Positions 9,581-18,953 of a stretch of 64,000 nucleotides of DNA are shown piece by piece. Source of the stretch: SAR116 cluster bacterium AG-447-C21 (GTDB lineage Bacteria; Pseudomonadota; Alphaproteobacteria; Thalassobaculales; Thalassobaculaceae); NCBI GenBank assembly GCA_003212315.1, contig QCQB01000006.1:1-64000 (forward strand), given 5' to 3'. Under the pieces are notes generated by a model. That model ran no database searches. It saw only the letters and a list, made by a program, of their open reading frames with translations, and was not told the origin of the DNA. Each line of letters begins with the position of its first letter. Positions within the stretch are counted from its first letter, which is position 1. Both the position numbers and the translations under genes were made by a program.

Positions 9581-10195
9581 ATGAATAAAAGGTCTCGCCC
9601 CAAACTGAGTGAAAGTGATCTTGAGTTATTTAATAAGGTTGTTGCTGACGTGAAGCCTCTTAAATCTCAGGATAAGTCTTTTATTAATAGAAAAAACAGC
9701 GTCAACAAAATGGATAAGTTAGAGAAAATAAACATGATCTCCCGTGAGATCAGGCCCATAAAACATGTGAAAAGCGTTCCTAAAGGTCCGATTGTGATAA
9801 ATGATCACTCCCCAGGAAGGGCCCCGGGAATTGATCGTAAAACATCCCTAAAATTAAAAAAAGGAAAAGTAGAGATTGATTATAAGTTGGATCTGCATGG
9901 TTTAACACAAATCGAGGCTAGACAAGCGCTTGAGCAGACTATATTAGGGGCGTGGAAAAATAAACTAAGGTTGATATTGGTCATTACCGGAAAGGGCCTT
10001 CGTCAACCAAAAAGCAATGAATTAAGTGATAACGGGGCAACAGGAGTTTTGCGTCGAATCGTTCCTAGGTGGCTGAGAGAGGCACCGCTTTCAAATTTTG
10101 TTTTAGCGTTTTCGTCTGCTCAACAAACTCATGGTGGTTCGGGCGCGCTTTATGTTCTTTTGCGAAGACAGATTGATAATCGCGATAGGGGCTAA
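9581..10195 (+). CDS. Smr domain protein
   Basis: A 204-residue protein with a C-terminal Smr (MutS2-type small nuclease) domain: YKLDLHGLTQIEARQALEQ at about residues 100-118, then LILVITGKGLRQ. The N-terminal RPKLSESDLELFNKVVADVKPL is the pattern of alphaproteobacterial Smr proteins beside mltA. I start it at ATG 9581, with GGAG nine bases upstream. The frame is open further back into mltA, but that part looks non-genic. Smr domains bind or cut nucleic acid; the substrate here is unknown. It is convergent with hslU. Confidence 0.88.
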   Translation: MNKRSRPKLSESDLELFNKVVADVKPLKSQDKSFINRKNSVNKMDKLEKINMISREIRPIKHVKSVPKGPIVINDHSPGRAPGIDRKTSLKLKKGKVEIDYKLDLHGLTQIEARQALEQTILGAWKNKLRLILVITGKGLRQPKSNELSDNGATGVLRRIVPRWLREAPLSNFVLAFSSAQQTHGGSGALYVLLRRQIDNRDRG

Positions 10196-10215
10196 AAAGT
10201 GTTCCAATCGAGATT

Positions 10216-11523
10216 TTAAAGAATAAATTTGGAAAGATCCGAGTCTTTAGCTAGTTCGCCAACATGTTTTTCTACATATTCTTTATTTATAATGAGCTCT
10301 TGGCCGTCGTTATCTGAAGCGGCAAAACTGATGTCGTCTAGAAGTTTTTCCATTATTGTATGCAGCCGCCTAGCTCCAATATTCTCAACCGTCGTGTTAA
10401 CATTCACTGTTAAATCCGCTAGGTTGTCAATCGCCTCTTGATCGAATTTAAGAGTCACTCCCTCCGTTGCTAATAATGCTGTATATTGTTTAATTAAACT
10501 GTGCTCTGGTTCTGTTAGAATTCTTTTAAAATCGTCTCTAGTCAAAGCACTCAGTTCAACACGGTTTGGTAATCTTCCTTGCAATTCTGGTAATAGATCA
10601 GATGGTTTGCTCAAATGGAAAGCTCCAGATGCTATGAATAAGATAAAATCTGTCTTAACAGAACCATGCTTGGTAGCCACGGTAGTGCCTTCTATTAACG
10701 GTAGAAGATCGCGTTGCACCCCCTCGCGAGATACATCGCCCCCAGAACGGTCTGATCGAACACAGATTTTGTCGACTTCATCTAAGAAGACAATCCCGTT
10801 TTGTTCGACTGCCTCGATTGCTTGACGAATAATTCTATCCTCATCTAATAATTTATCTGCTTCCTCGTCGATTAGAACTAAGTAGGACTGCCCAACAGAC
10901 ATGCGCCGTTTCTTAGTTCTTCCCCCCATCGCCTTTCCCAGCATATCATTCAGATTTATCATTCCCATCTGCGAGCCGGGCATTCCAGGAATGTCGATTG
11001 TGGGAAGTCCTGAGCCACTATCATTGACTTCTATCTCAATTTCTTTGCCATCAAGCTGACCTTCCCGAAGCATCTTTCTGAATTTTTGTCGGGTCTCTTC
11101 TCTAGCCTCGTCGCCCGCTAATGCAGAAATAACTCGATTTTCGGCTGCTAATTCAGCGGAAGCCCTTACCTCTATACGCATTTTTTCCTTTACATTAGTA
11201 ATTGCGCTTTCAACTAGATCCCGAATTATTTGTTCTACATCACGGCCCACATAGCCAACTTCTGTAAATTTAGTTGCCTCTACTTTGATAAAGGGTGCAT
11301 CAGCTAGCTTGGCTAATCGTCGTGCAATCTCTGTTTTCCCGACTCCTGTAGGCCCAATCATTAAAATATTTTTAGGTTGAACTTCGTCGCGAATAGAATC
11401 CTCAAGTTGCTGTCTTCTCCATCGATTTCTTAAAGCTATTGCGACTGCCCTCTTCGCTGTTTCTTGACCAATAATAAATCGGTCAAGCTCTGAAACTATT
11501 TCTCGTGGACTAAACGTTGTCAT
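10216..11523 (-). CDS. hslU: HslU ATPase subunit of the HslUV protease
   Basis: AAA+ unfoldase that feeds proteins into HslV. The 435 residues start with [17 protein letters not shown] and carry the Walker [15 protein letters not shown], the pore loop GYVGRD, the Walker [10 protein letters not shown], and the C-terminal tail DSDLSKFIL that inserts into HslV. The intermediate domain (about residues 110-235) holds the variable glycine-rich part. It follows hslV by 17 bases, so the two form a heat-shock operon divergent from hisB. Confidence 0.97.
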   Translation of the reverse strand: MTTFSPREIVSELDRFIIGQETAKRAVAIALRNRWRRQQLEDSIRDEVQPKNILMIGPTGVGKTEIARRLAKLADAPFIKVEATKFTEVGYVGRDVEQIIRDLVESAITNVKEKMRIEVRASAELAAENRVISALAGDEAREETRQKFRKMLREGQLDGKEIEIEVNDSGSGLPTIDIPGMPGSQMGMINLNDMLGKAMGGRTKKRRMSVGQSYLVLIDEEADKLLDEDRIIRQAIEAVEQNGIVFLDEVDKICVRSDRSGGDVSREGVQRDLLPLIEGTTVATKHGSVKTDFILFIASGAFHLSKPSDLLPELQGRLPNRVELSALTRDDFKRILTEPEHSLIKQYTALLATEGVTLKFDQEAIDNLADLTVNVNTTVENIGARRLHTIMEKLLDDISFAASDNDGQELIINKEYVEKHVGELAKDSDLSKFIL

Positions 11524-11540
11524 AGTGAAACCTTAATTTG

Positions 11541-12086
11541 CTAGATGACTTCAATTGTTAAGTTATTGTTCGTGTAGATACAAATCCCCGCCGCAACTTC
11601 CATTGATTGCCGCGCTATACTCTCTGCTGTCATCTTTGGTTGCTTGCTCAGCGCCCGCGCAGCAGAAAGAGCATAGGCGCCTCCGGACCCTATTCCGATA
11701 AGCCCATCTTCGGGCTCAAGTACATCACCATTTCCAGAGAGAATTAGCGACGTCTCCATATCTGCAACTGCCATCATTGCTTCTAGCCTTCGAAGGTAGC
11801 GATCGGTCCGCCAATCTTTTGCAAGCTCAACGCAGGCTCGGGTTAACTGTAAAGGATGCTGTTCAAGCTTTGCTTCTAGTCGTTCGAATAAGGTAAAGGC
11901 ATCGGCTGTAGCGCCTGCAAATCCAGCGATAACTTTACCGTCTGATAAACGCCTCACTTTACGGGCTTGACTTTTTATTACGGTGCTTCCAAGCGTTACT
12001 TGCCCATCGCCAGCTATAACGACCTGGCCTCCTGATCTAACGGATAAAATTGTTGTTCCATACCAGGTATCTTCGGAATGTAACAT
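11541..12086 (-). CDS. hslV: HslV peptidase subunit of the HslUV protease
   Basis: Threonine peptidase forming the double-ring core of the HslUV protease. The propeptide [10 protein letters not shown] is followed by the catalytic N-terminal threonine in [10 protein letters not shown], then AGDGQVTLG and KVRRL of the fold, and [14 protein letters not shown] near the end. At 181 residues it is standard. A G-rich ribosome site lies about nine bases before the ATG. A possible heat-shock promoter lies 26-54 bases upstream. Confidence 0.97.
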   Translation of the reverse strand: MLHSEDTWYGTTILSVRSGGQVVIAGDGQVTLGSTVIKSQARKVRRLSDGKVIAGFAGATADAFTLFERLEAKLEQHPLQLTRACVELAKDWRTDRYLRRLEAMMAVADMETSLILSGNGDVLEPEDGLIGIGSGGAYALSAARALSKQPKMTAESIARQSMEVAAGICIYTNNNLTIEVI

Positions 12087-12111
12087 AAGCGACGACCCCC
12101 TTTTAAGATTT

Positions 12112-12140
12112 GGATAATGGTAGTCTTAAGCCAGGTCAAG
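12112..12140 (-). promoter_or_regulatory. Possible heat-shock (RpoH-type) promoter for hslVU
   Basis: On the minus strand CTTGACC (12134-12140) is followed after 13 bases by CCATTATCC (12112-12120). This resembles the sigma-32 pattern CTTGAA with a CCCCAT-type -10 element, with mismatches in the second half. It sits at a sensible distance from the hslV start, and hslVU is heat-induced in well-studied bacteria. A weak but sensible match. Confidence 0.4.
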
Positions 12141-12233
12141 TTAGAACTGGATCGAAACCAATTTAGCTGTCGGACTGGTCAGGAGCCTTAGATCCTGATA
12201 ATAAACGGCATTCCTTAAATTAGGAGACATTGG

Positions 12234-12851
12234 ATGACTAAACCACGCGTCTGTAAAAACAAGCGTTCCACGAAAGAAACTCAAATAGAGGTAGCTGTCA
12301 ATATAGACGGTACCGGTGTGTATAATGTTTCTACGGGTATTGGATTTCTTGATCACATGATTGAGCAATTATCTAGACATTCACTTATGGATTTAGATGT
12401 TAATGCAAAAGGAGATATTCACATCGACTATCACCATACAACAGAGGACTCTGGGTATGCGATAGGGGATGCAATACAAACAGCGTTAGGTGCTCGTGTT
12501 GGAATTGTAAGGTATGGCAATGCCAAGGTTCCTATGGACGAAACGTTGACTGAAGTATCATTAGATATATCCGGAAGACCCTATCTTTCGTGGCATGTAA
12601 CTTTTCCTAGTTCAAAAGTAGGAGACATGGACACGGAATTATTTAAGGAATGGTTCAGGGCTTTTGCGCAGTCATCAGGCATGACAATACATGTGATAAA
12701 TTTTCATGGTGAGAATACGCATCATATAGTTGAGTCTTGTTATAAAGCCCTAGCAAGAGCGTTGCGAGAAGCAATGAGCATTGATGCGCGCGCAAAAGAT
12801 ATAATCCCGTCAACCAAAGGTAGTATTGGCGGCGATGTTCTGGAGGAATGA
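12234..12851 (+). CDS. hisB: Imidazoleglycerol-phosphate dehydratase HisB
   Basis: Histidine synthesis enzyme that dehydrates imidazole glycerol phosphate. The 205 residues hold both metal-binding repeats: [13 protein letters not shown] and [18 protein letters not shown] in the first half, and [20 protein letters not shown] in the second. It is the single-function form, without the phosphatase half found in E. coli. AGGAG lies seven bases before the ATG. It heads the his operon, divergent from hslV, a common alphaproteobacterial arrangement. Confidence 0.97.
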   Translation: MTKPRVCKNKRSTKETQIEVAVNIDGTGVYNVSTGIGFLDHMIEQLSRHSLMDLDVNAKGDIHIDYHHTTEDSGYAIGDAIQTALGARVGIVRYGNAKVPMDETLTEVSLDISGRPYLSWHVTFPSSKVGDMDTELFKEWFRAFAQSSGMTIHVINFHGENTHHIVESCYKALARALREAMSIDARAKDIIPSTKGSIGGDVLEE

Positions 12852-12857
12852 TTAAAT

Positions 12858-13514
12858 ATGAGCGTGGCTATCATAGACTGCGGTTCTGGAAATTTGAGAT
12901 CCGCAGCTAAGGCTTTTGAAAAAATGGCAACCAAGACAACGGGACCGGTATATGTCACAAAGTGTCCAGATGTAGTGGCCAAAGCCAACTTCATTGTGCT
13001 ACCAGGCCAAGGGGCATTTCCCAATGTTAAGAAAGGTTTAGACTCAGTACCCGGTTTGCGAGAATCTCTCAAAGAACAAGTAGTTGATTGTGGAAAACCA
13101 TTTTTAGGAATTTGCGTTGGCATGCAATTAATGGCAGATGTCAGTCATGAGTACATGCCTACAGATGGTTTGGGGTGGCTACCCGGTGAGGTGTCCAAAA
13201 TAGACCCCAATAGATATCTGAAGAACGAGGATGAACCATTCAAAGTGCCTCATATGGGTTGGAACGCGGTAACAATCTATGACTTGGATCATCCTGTTTT
13301 AAATAACATTGATAATGGTTCGTATTTCTATTTTGTTCATAGTTTTCAATTCAAAGTGAAGAAGAAAAATCACCTGATAGCAACTGCCGATTATGGTGTT
13401 ATGATCACCGCTGTCGTTGGACGAGATAATATGATAGGTACACAATTTCACCCTGAAAAAAGCCAAGGAATGGGATTAAGACTGATACAAAACTTTTTGA
13501 CTTGGTGCCCGTAA
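12858..13514 (+). CDS. hisH: Imidazole glycerol phosphate synthase subunit HisH
   Basis: Glutaminase half of the HisHF synthase; it makes ammonia that is channelled to HisF. The class I amidotransferase signs are clear: LPGQGAFP near the oxyanion strand, the catalytic cysteine in FLGICVGMQLM, and the His-Glu pair in GTQFHPEKSQ. It has 218 residues and starts six bases after hisB. Its partner hisF is two genes downstream of the inserted acetyltransferase. Confidence 0.96.
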   Translation: MSVAIIDCGSGNLRSAAKAFEKMATKTTGPVYVTKCPDVVAKANFIVLPGQGAFPNVKKGLDSVPGLRESLKEQVVDCGKPFLGICVGMQLMADVSHEYMPTDGLGWLPGEVSKIDPNRYLKNEDEPFKVPHMGWNAVTIYDLDHPVLNNIDNGSYFYFVHSFQFKVKKKNHLIATADYGVMITAVVGRDNMIGTQFHPEKSQGMGLRLIQNFLTWCP

Positions 13515-13526
13515 TGGAATTTTTCT

Positions 13527-14072
13527 ATGAATGGAAATGATAAATTAGAACAATCAACCAACATAATGGTCGAATTAATACATAAATTAAACTCAGCCGA
13601 CCTTAACGACCTTTGTGATGCGGCAGAAGCAGCGATCATTGATGGGGGGGGATTTGGCTGGCTGGCCCCTCCACCTCGAGAAGTGTTAGAATCATATTGG
13701 AACGGCGTGTTGCTTATCCCTGAGAGAGACCTGCTGGTTGGGAGATTAGATGGAGTTATAGCGGGCTCTTGCCAGGTCCTTAGACCAGCTAGAAACAATG
13801 AAGCCCAAAGCTTTTCTTGTAACTTAACTACTAATTTTGTTGCCCCATGGGCGCGGGGTCACGGATTATCAGCCAAGCTTATAAAGGCCGCAGAAGTCCA
13901 GGTTAAAGAATCTGGATTCGATCTATTGAACCTTGATGTGCGTGAAACTCAATTGGCCGCTATTCGGCTTTTTGAAAGCCTTGGTTATAGTAAATTTGGG
14001 GAGCATCCATATTATGCAAGTGTTGGCGGTAATTACGTCAAGGGTTGCTTCTACTATAAAAGATTATCGTAG
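13527..14072 (+). CDS. GNAT-family acetyltransferase inside the his operon
   Basis: A 181-residue N-acetyltransferase. The acetyl-CoA-binding core is VAPWARGHGLSAKLIKAAE at about residues 107-125, followed by LLNLDVRETQLAAIRLFESL and the terminal GCFYYKRL strand. It lies 12 bases after hisH and 28 before hisA, so it is in the same transcript, but it has no known step in histidine synthesis. The substrate cannot be read from sequence. Acetyltransferases at this place occur in other alphaproteobacteria. Confidence 0.85.
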   Translation: MNGNDKLEQSTNIMVELIHKLNSADLNDLCDAAEAAIIDGGGFGWLAPPPREVLESYWNGVLLIPERDLLVGRLDGVIAGSCQVLRPARNNEAQSFSCNLTTNFVAPWARGHGLSAKLIKAAEVQVKESGFDLLNLDVRETQLAAIRLFESLGYSKFGEHPYYASVGGNYVKGCFYYKRLS

Positions 14073-14100
14073 ATATTTTTGCTAAAACGAGGAAAACTAA

Positions 14101-14826
14101 ATGAAGTTATTTCCTGCGATTGACCTGAAAAAAGGGTCATGTGTTAGATTATTAAGAGGAGATATGGATGCGGCGACAGTGTTTAATTCGTCTCCGGGTG
14201 ACCAAGCAAAAAAATTTGAAGGTTCTGGCTGCAAGTGGTTACATGTCGTTGATCTGGATGGGGCTTTCGCGGGGCATTCTGTAAATTTAGAAGCTGTTAA
14301 TTCAATATTGGAAGCGGTTGAAGTCCCTATCCAACTTGGTGGCGGTATACGTGATATTAAACAGGTTGAATTCTGGATAGATCAAGGCGTCTCGAGAATT
14401 ATATTAGGAACAGCGGCACTGATGAATCCTGAGTTTGTTAAACAAAGCTGTGCGGCCTTTCCGGGTAAAATAGTAGTAGGTATAGATGCACTCAAAGGCC
14501 ATGTAGCAGTGAATGGATGGTCAGAAAATACTAAAATAACAAGCGTAGAATTAGCCAAAAGATTTGAAGATAATGGTGTGTCCTCGATAATTTTCACGGA
14601 CATTGATCGAGATGGGGCAATGCAGGGTGTAAATATAGATGCAACATTGGAGCTTTCATTGGCCACATCCATTCCTGTTATAGCATCAGGTGGCGTCTCC
14701 TCAATTAAGGATTTACAATTGTTGAAGGAGCAAGCTTCCGAGAATATAGAGGGTGTAATATGTGGGCGCGCATTATATAACGGAGCAATTGATTTGAAAG
14801 AAGCGTTAAGAACCCTAAACTCCTAA
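14101..14826 (+). CDS. hisA: HisA, phosphoribosylformimino-AICAR phosphate isomerase
   Basis: TIM-barrel isomerase that opens the ribose of ProFAR in histidine synthesis. The first active-site aspartate is in [14 protein letters not shown] near residue 8; the second is in [14 protein letters not shown]. The half-barrel repeats [19 protein letters not shown] and IASGGVSS are all present. It has 241 residues. An AGGA-containing stretch lies just before the ATG. HisF follows closely. Confidence 0.96.
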   Translation: MKLFPAIDLKKGSCVRLLRGDMDAATVFNSSPGDQAKKFEGSGCKWLHVVDLDGAFAGHSVNLEAVNSILEAVEVPIQLGGGIRDIKQVEFWIDQGVSRIILGTAALMNPEFVKQSCAAFPGKIVVGIDALKGHVAVNGWSENTKITSVELAKRFEDNGVSSIIFTDIDRDGAMQGVNIDATLELSLATSIPVIASGGVSSIKDLQLLKEQASENIEGVICGRALYNGAIDLKEALRTLNS

Positions 14827-14845
14827 GTTATTGTGGAAAAATATC

Positions 14846-15604
14846 ATGCTGACAGTCAGAATTATTCCGTGTCTAGATGTAAAGGATGGCAGGGTTGTAA
14901 AAGGAGTAAATTTTCTAGACTTAATTGATGCGGGAGACCCGGTAGAACAAGCAAAGATTTATGATAAAGAGGGAGCTGATGAGCTAACCTTCTTGGATAT
15001 TACAGCCAGCAGTGAAAATAGAGATACAATATTAGATGTTGTTTCCAGGACTGCGGAGCAGTGCTTTATGCCCTTAACCGTTGGAGGTGGCGTTAGATCT
15101 GAAAAAGATATAAGGAATCTTCTCTTGGCAGGAGCAGATAAAGTTTCTATCAACACGGCGGCAGTTCAGCGGCCATTATTTGTTCAAGAGGCTGCAAACA
15201 AATTTGGTTCTCAGTGTATCGTTGTTGCAATAGATGCAAAGCGTGTTGACAGTGGGGATTTCCAAGTGTTTACGCATGGAGGCCGTATAGCAACAGGTAT
15301 TAATGCGGTAGAGTGGGCGAAGCAAATGGTTGATTATGGAGCAGGAGAAATTCTTTTGACTTCAATGGACAGGGATGGAACAAAAAAAGGCTTCGACATC
15401 CCATTGACGAAGCTAATAGCATCATCAATTTCTATTCCGCTTGTTGCTTCTGGGGGCGTTGGCTCCATTGACCATTTCTCAGAAGGGGTTATTGAAGGGG
15501 GTGCCTCGGCAGTTCTGGCGGCTTCAGTGTTTCATTTTGGCCAAGTTAGAATATCAGACGTTAAAGCTAATATGTCGGGATTAGGGCTGCCTGTTCGGTT
15601 ATAA
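14846..15604 (+). CDS. hisF: Imidazole glycerol phosphate synthase subunit HisF
   Basis: Cyclase half of the HisHF synthase. The start at ATG 14846 gives [20 protein letters not shown], the standard N-terminus with the catalytic aspartate near residue 11, and 252 residues. The in-frame TTG at 14831 only adds five non-family residues. The second catalytic aspartate is in [21 protein letters not shown] lies just upstream. hisE follows after 12 bases. Confidence 0.97.
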   Translation: MLTVRIIPCLDVKDGRVVKGVNFLDLIDAGDPVEQAKIYDKEGADELTFLDITASSENRDTILDVVSRTAEQCFMPLTVGGGVRSEKDIRNLLLAGADKVSINTAAVQRPLFVQEAANKFGSQCIVVAIDAKRVDSGDFQVFTHGGRIATGINAVEWAKQMVDYGAGEILLTSMDRDGTKKGFDIPLTKLIASSISIPLVASGGVGSIDHFSEGVIEGGASAVLAASVFHFGQVRISDVKANMSGLGLPVRL

Positions 15605-15616
15605 TTGGAGTTGAAA

Positions 15617-15937
15617 ATGATAAATAAAATGGACGATCTCTATTATACGATATGCCAAAGAAAAAAGGCTGACCCTAAAGGTTCTTACACCGCTCAGCTA
15701 TTTGACCGTGGAACCGATGCTATAGCGCAAAAGGTTGGTGAGGAAGCGGTTGAAACCATTATTGAAGCAATCTGCAAAAGAAAAAATGGTTTAATTTATG
15801 AAAGTGTCGATCTTTTATACCATTTAATGGTCTTATGGGCGGATTCGAATATTAAATTGGAGGATATTTGGGACGAGATGGCTAAAAGATCAATTGAGTC
15901 GGGCCTAGAAGAAAAAGCGAACAGAGCTAAAACATGA
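15617..15937 (+). CDS. hisE: Phosphoribosyl-ATP pyrophosphatase HisE
   Basis: Removes pyrophosphate from phosphoribosyl-ATP, the second step of histidine synthesis. The helical MazG-like core includes KVGEEAVETIIEAICK and SVDLLYHLMVLWAD, where the acidic residues bind Mg2+. I start it at ATG 15617, with GGAG six bases upstream, giving 106 residues; a TTG at 15605 is less likely. It is the stand-alone enzyme, not fused to HisI. hisG, hisD, hisC and hisI are not in this window. Confidence 0.93.
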   Translation: MINKMDDLYYTICQRKKADPKGSYTAQLFDRGTDAIAQKVGEEAVETIIEAICKRKNGLIYESVDLLYHLMVLWADSNIKLEDIWDEMAKRSIESGLEEKANRAKT

Positions 15938-15952
15938 TAAAAGAGATTAACG

Positions 15953-16318
15953 ATGGCAGATTATGATCCTGACAATATTTTTGCAAAAATTCTGAGAGGC
16001 GAAATCCCAAATAAAACTGTATACGAAAACGAACATGTTTTAGCCTTTGAAGACATTAACCCCCAGGCGCCAGTTCATATTCTAGTAATACCAAAAGGGC
16101 CATACATAGATATGGGGGATTTTTCAAAAAAAGCACCAGAGGAAGAGCAGATCGCTTTTTCCAGATCCATTGGAGATATCGTAAAAATATTAGAACTTGA
16201 AAAAATGGGCTTTCGCGCGATAGCAAATACAGGAATTAACGGGCTACAAGAGGTTCCTCATTATCATCTCCACATACTGGGCGGCCAACCTTTAGGAAGA
16301 ATGATAAATGTTTCGTGA
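15953..16318 (+). CDS. HIT-family (histidine triad) nucleotide-binding protein
   Basis: A 121-residue member of the HIT superfamily, which hydrolyses AMP-lysine-type or related nucleotide conjugates. The hallmark triad is in VPHYHLHILGG near the C-terminus, and NIFAKILRGEIPNKTVYENE is the typical start of the Hint branch. It follows hisE by 15 bases at the end of the his operon, a place where a HIT gene is often found in alphaproteobacteria. Its real substrate is unknown. Confidence 0.93.
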   Translation: MADYDPDNIFAKILRGEIPNKTVYENEHVLAFEDINPQAPVHILVIPKGPYIDMGDFSKKAPEEEQIAFSRSIGDIVKILELEKMGFRAIANTGINGLQEVPHYHLHILGGQPLGRMINVS

Positions 16319-16326
16319 CGCCGTAG

Positions 16327-17268
16327 TTATAGTTTTGATTCGATGGCCTCCCAAATAATTTTTGCAACATTAATGCCGCTAAACCGAGTGAGTTCTTGAA
16401 TGCCTGTTGGGGATGTAACGTTGATCTCGGTCAAGTGACTCCCTATCACATCAATTCCGACAAAAAGTAGACCCTGTTTTTTTAACGCTGGGCCGATAAT
16501 TTCACATATCTCCTGATCTCTTTTCGTAAGCTCACATTTTTCTGGGGTTCCCCCAACATGCATATTTGAGCGTGCTTCACCGGCCGCCGGAACTCTGTTT
16601 ATGGCGCCTATGGCTTTGCCATCTACTAATATGACTCGTTTGTCACCTTCTCGTACTTTTGGCAGATATTGTTGAACAATGAGGGGTTCTTTATAAAAGC
16701 TTTCATAGAGCTCTAGAAGCGAACTGAGATTCTCATCATTTGGTTTGATGTGAAAAACTCCCGCGCCCCCATTCCCATAAAGCGGTTTAACAATTATGTC
16801 TTTATATTCTTTCCGAAACAATTCAACTTCATGTTTATCGTTCGTAATTAAAGTTGGCGGCATCACTTCTTTAAAGTGAGTGATGAATAATTTTTCGGGT
16901 GCATTCCGGACATTTGCTGGATCATTCACCACCAATGTTGCTGGGTGGACGTGTTCCAATATATGGGTCGCAGTTATATAGGACATGTCAAAGGGGGGGT
17001 CCTGTCTCATTAAAATAACATCTAAATCATTTTTGAGATTTATTTTTTCAAACTCTCCCAAAGTGAAATGATTTCCCTGCAGCGGTCTGACAGATAACTC
17101 TTGGGCCTGAGCGCTAATGTCGCGATCTTTAAAAGTCAGGCTCGTTGGTAGATAGTGGAACAATTTATGGCCCCTTTCTTGCGCCTCTAAAGCAAGTGAG
17201 AAACTGCTATCGCCATTAATATCAATTGAATCAATGGGATCCATTTGCAAAGCTACAATAAGGCTCAT
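16327..17268 (-). CDS. gshB: Glutathione synthetase GshB
   Basis: ATP-grasp ligase that joins glycine to gamma-glutamylcysteine. The family start [20 protein letters not shown] is clear, then [16 protein letters not shown], the ATP-grasp loop [17 protein letters not shown], and the C-terminal [19 protein letters not shown] that binds Mg2+. It has 313 residues. It is convergent with the HIT gene and lies downstream of the BON lipoprotein gene. The 118-base gap between them holds only an AT-rich 5-bp stem. Confidence 0.96.
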   Translation of the reverse strand: MSLIVALQMDPIDSIDINGDSSFSLALEAQERGHKLFHYLPTSLTFKDRDISAQAQELSVRPLQGNHFTLGEFEKINLKNDLDVILMRQDPPFDMSYITATHILEHVHPATLVVNDPANVRNAPEKLFITHFKEVMPPTLITNDKHEVELFRKEYKDIIVKPLYGNGGAGVFHIKPNDENLSSLLELYESFYKEPLIVQQYLPKVREGDKRVILVDGKAIGAINRVPAAGEARSNMHVGGTPEKCELTKRDQEICEIIGPALKKQGLLFVGIDVIGSHLTEINVTSPTGIQELTRFSGINVAKIIWEAIESKL

Positions 17269-17386
17269 ATGACGCCACCCCTATCTGGTAAACAGTTATC
17301 TAATTGATGCTTATTATTGCATCTGGATTACTTAAAACAGCAGAAAATATTTTTTGGCTCTAACACTTATAAATTTGTACCTTTGA

Positions 17387-17998
17387 TTAGTAGTTGCCTA
17401 CAGACATATAATTTATAATATTTTCCACATAGTTTATATTTCTAGCATGTTTGATTATTCTATTGATTTCCTCTTGGTCTCGAGCAATTCCAAAAATATA
17501 AACAACCCCATTTACCGTATCGACACTGAAATTTATGAAATTAATGGACTGATCCAAGAGCAACTGTGTTTGCAAGGATTTATTAATTAACAGATCTTTA
17601 GCTCTGTTGGTAAATGAAGCTTTATTTGTTACTTGAACCTCATTGATGACTTCTCTAACCCCGTCTACCTTCCAAGAAAGCTTAGAAATTTCTATACGGT
17701 CTTGGGGATTTAGAACCGAGCCAGTGATGAGAACTTTTCCATTATCGACCGAAACTTTTACAGCACCAAAAAGTTTGTGATCTTTTTGAAAAAGATTATG
17801 GTTTATTTCTGTTTTTATTCGAAGGTCGTTCGCCGAAACCTCTAATCCTTTTTCCGTTTGGCTTGCTGTGATTAAAGATGCACCAGCCCCCACTGCCAAT
17901 CCTACAGGAGAACACGATGATAATAGGATAGACACTGTTATTATTGTCAAAGGGGGAAACAATAGCTTTCTGGTTTTATTAAGGAAATTCAGTGACAT
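17387..17998 (-). CDS. BON-domain lipoprotein (YraP/DolP-like)
   Basis: A 203-residue exported lipoprotein. The signal peptide ends at the lipobox LLSSC (cysteine 29). Two BON domains follow, the first around DLRIKTEINHNLF to VREVINEVQV and the second around DLLINKSLQTQLLLD to VENIINYM. Such proteins bind phospholipid at the outer membrane and help keep the envelope intact. It lies 23 bases downstream of rsmI, as in the yraL-yraM-yraN-yraP order of other proteobacteria, but yraN is missing. Confidence 0.9.
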   Translation of the reverse strand: MSLNFLNKTRKLLFPPLTIITVSILLSSCSPVGLAVGAGASLITASQTEKGLEVSANDLRIKTEINHNLFQKDHKLFGAVKVSVDNGKVLITGSVLNPQDRIEISKLSWKVDGVREVINEVQVTNKASFTNRAKDLLINKSLQTQLLLDQSINFINFSVDTVNGVVYIFGIARDQEEINRIIKHARNINYVENIINYMSVGNY

Positions 17999-18021
17999 AT
18001 TGAGTTCCTATCTTCAACTTT

Positions 18022-18927
18022 CTAGGTTGTATCTCTAACTATTAAGGCGCGTGCATACACTGTTGATCGCGGTATACCTAGAGAATCGGTTGCAATTTTT
18101 ACAGTGTCGCGCAAGCTATTATTTTTTAGAAGTTTGCGCAATAATGCCTCTAGGGCTTCCATATCGGTGTTAACTTCTCTGGATGGTGGCCCAATCATAA
18201 GTACCAGTTCTCCCTTGGGGCGGCCGGATTTTTTATAAAACTCTAACAAGTCTGTCAGAGCTCCTCTTCGAATATCTTCATGTAATTTTGTTAATTCCCG
18301 GGCCACTGCTGCCTCCCTATTTCCCAAGCAAAAGATTGCATCTTCTAAGCAACCAATTAAACGGTTCGGGGACTCATAAAATATTAGGGTTGTTTTCAAC
18401 TCTACTTTCTCTGAAAAAACTTTTTGGCGACTTGCCTTTTTACTCGGCAAGAATCCACCAAAATAGAATGTGTCTGGCGGCAGGCCAGAAACTGCTAGAG
18501 CGGTAATTAAAGCGGTTGGCCCAGGGACCGAAGAAACTTGGATTTCATTATCAATACACGCCCGGACAAGTTGATAACCTGGATCAGAAATCAATGGTGT
18601 TCCAGCATCACTGATTAGAACAATTTGTGACCCAGTCTCTAAATCACGTATAATCTTTGGTCTAATTTTCTGGGCATTGTGTTCATGATAACTGGAGAGT
18701 TTTGTTTCAATATTATATTTTTTTAGCAGTTTCCTTGAAACACGGGTATCTTCGCATAGAATCCTATCGGCATCGCGACAAGCTTCGATGGCACGCAGAG
18801 AAATGTCACCCATATTACCAATAGGGGTCGAAACGAGAATAAGATTGGGTGTTGAATTGGTGGTTGTCATAATTTTGCCATTAGACCCAAGTTTACTGTC
18901 TCCTTTATTTAAAGTATTGTCATCCAT
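18022..18927 (-). CDS. rsmI: 16S rRNA 2'-O-methyltransferase RsmI
   Basis: Methylates the ribose of C1402 in 16S rRNA with S-adenosylmethionine. The tetrapyrrole-methylase fold is clear from LILVSTPIGNMGDISLRA, CEDTRVSRKLL, VLISDAGTPLISDPG and SVPGPTALITALAVSGLP. The start is uncertain. The ATG at 18925-18927 gives 301 residues but has no ribosome site, while a later ATG at 18870 (MTTTNSTPNL) would match family length better. It is divergent from the LpoA-like gene, whose start is less than 30 bases away. Confidence 0.94.
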   Translation of the reverse strand: MDDNTLNKGDSKLGSNGKIMTTTNSTPNLILVSTPIGNMGDISLRAIEACRDADRILCEDTRVSRKLLKKYNIETKLSSYHEHNAQKIRPKIIRDLETGSQIVLISDAGTPLISDPGYQLVRACIDNEIQVSSVPGPTALITALAVSGLPPDTFYFGGFLPSKKASRQKVFSEKVELKTTLIFYESPNRLIGCLEDAIFCLGNREAAVARELTKLHEDIRRGALTDLLEFYKKSGRPKGELVLMIGPPSREVNTDMEALEALLRKLLKNNSLRDTVKIATDSLGIPRSTVYARALIVRDTT

Positions 18928-18953
18928 TGAAGAGCCGTCTTAGGAGGCACTCT

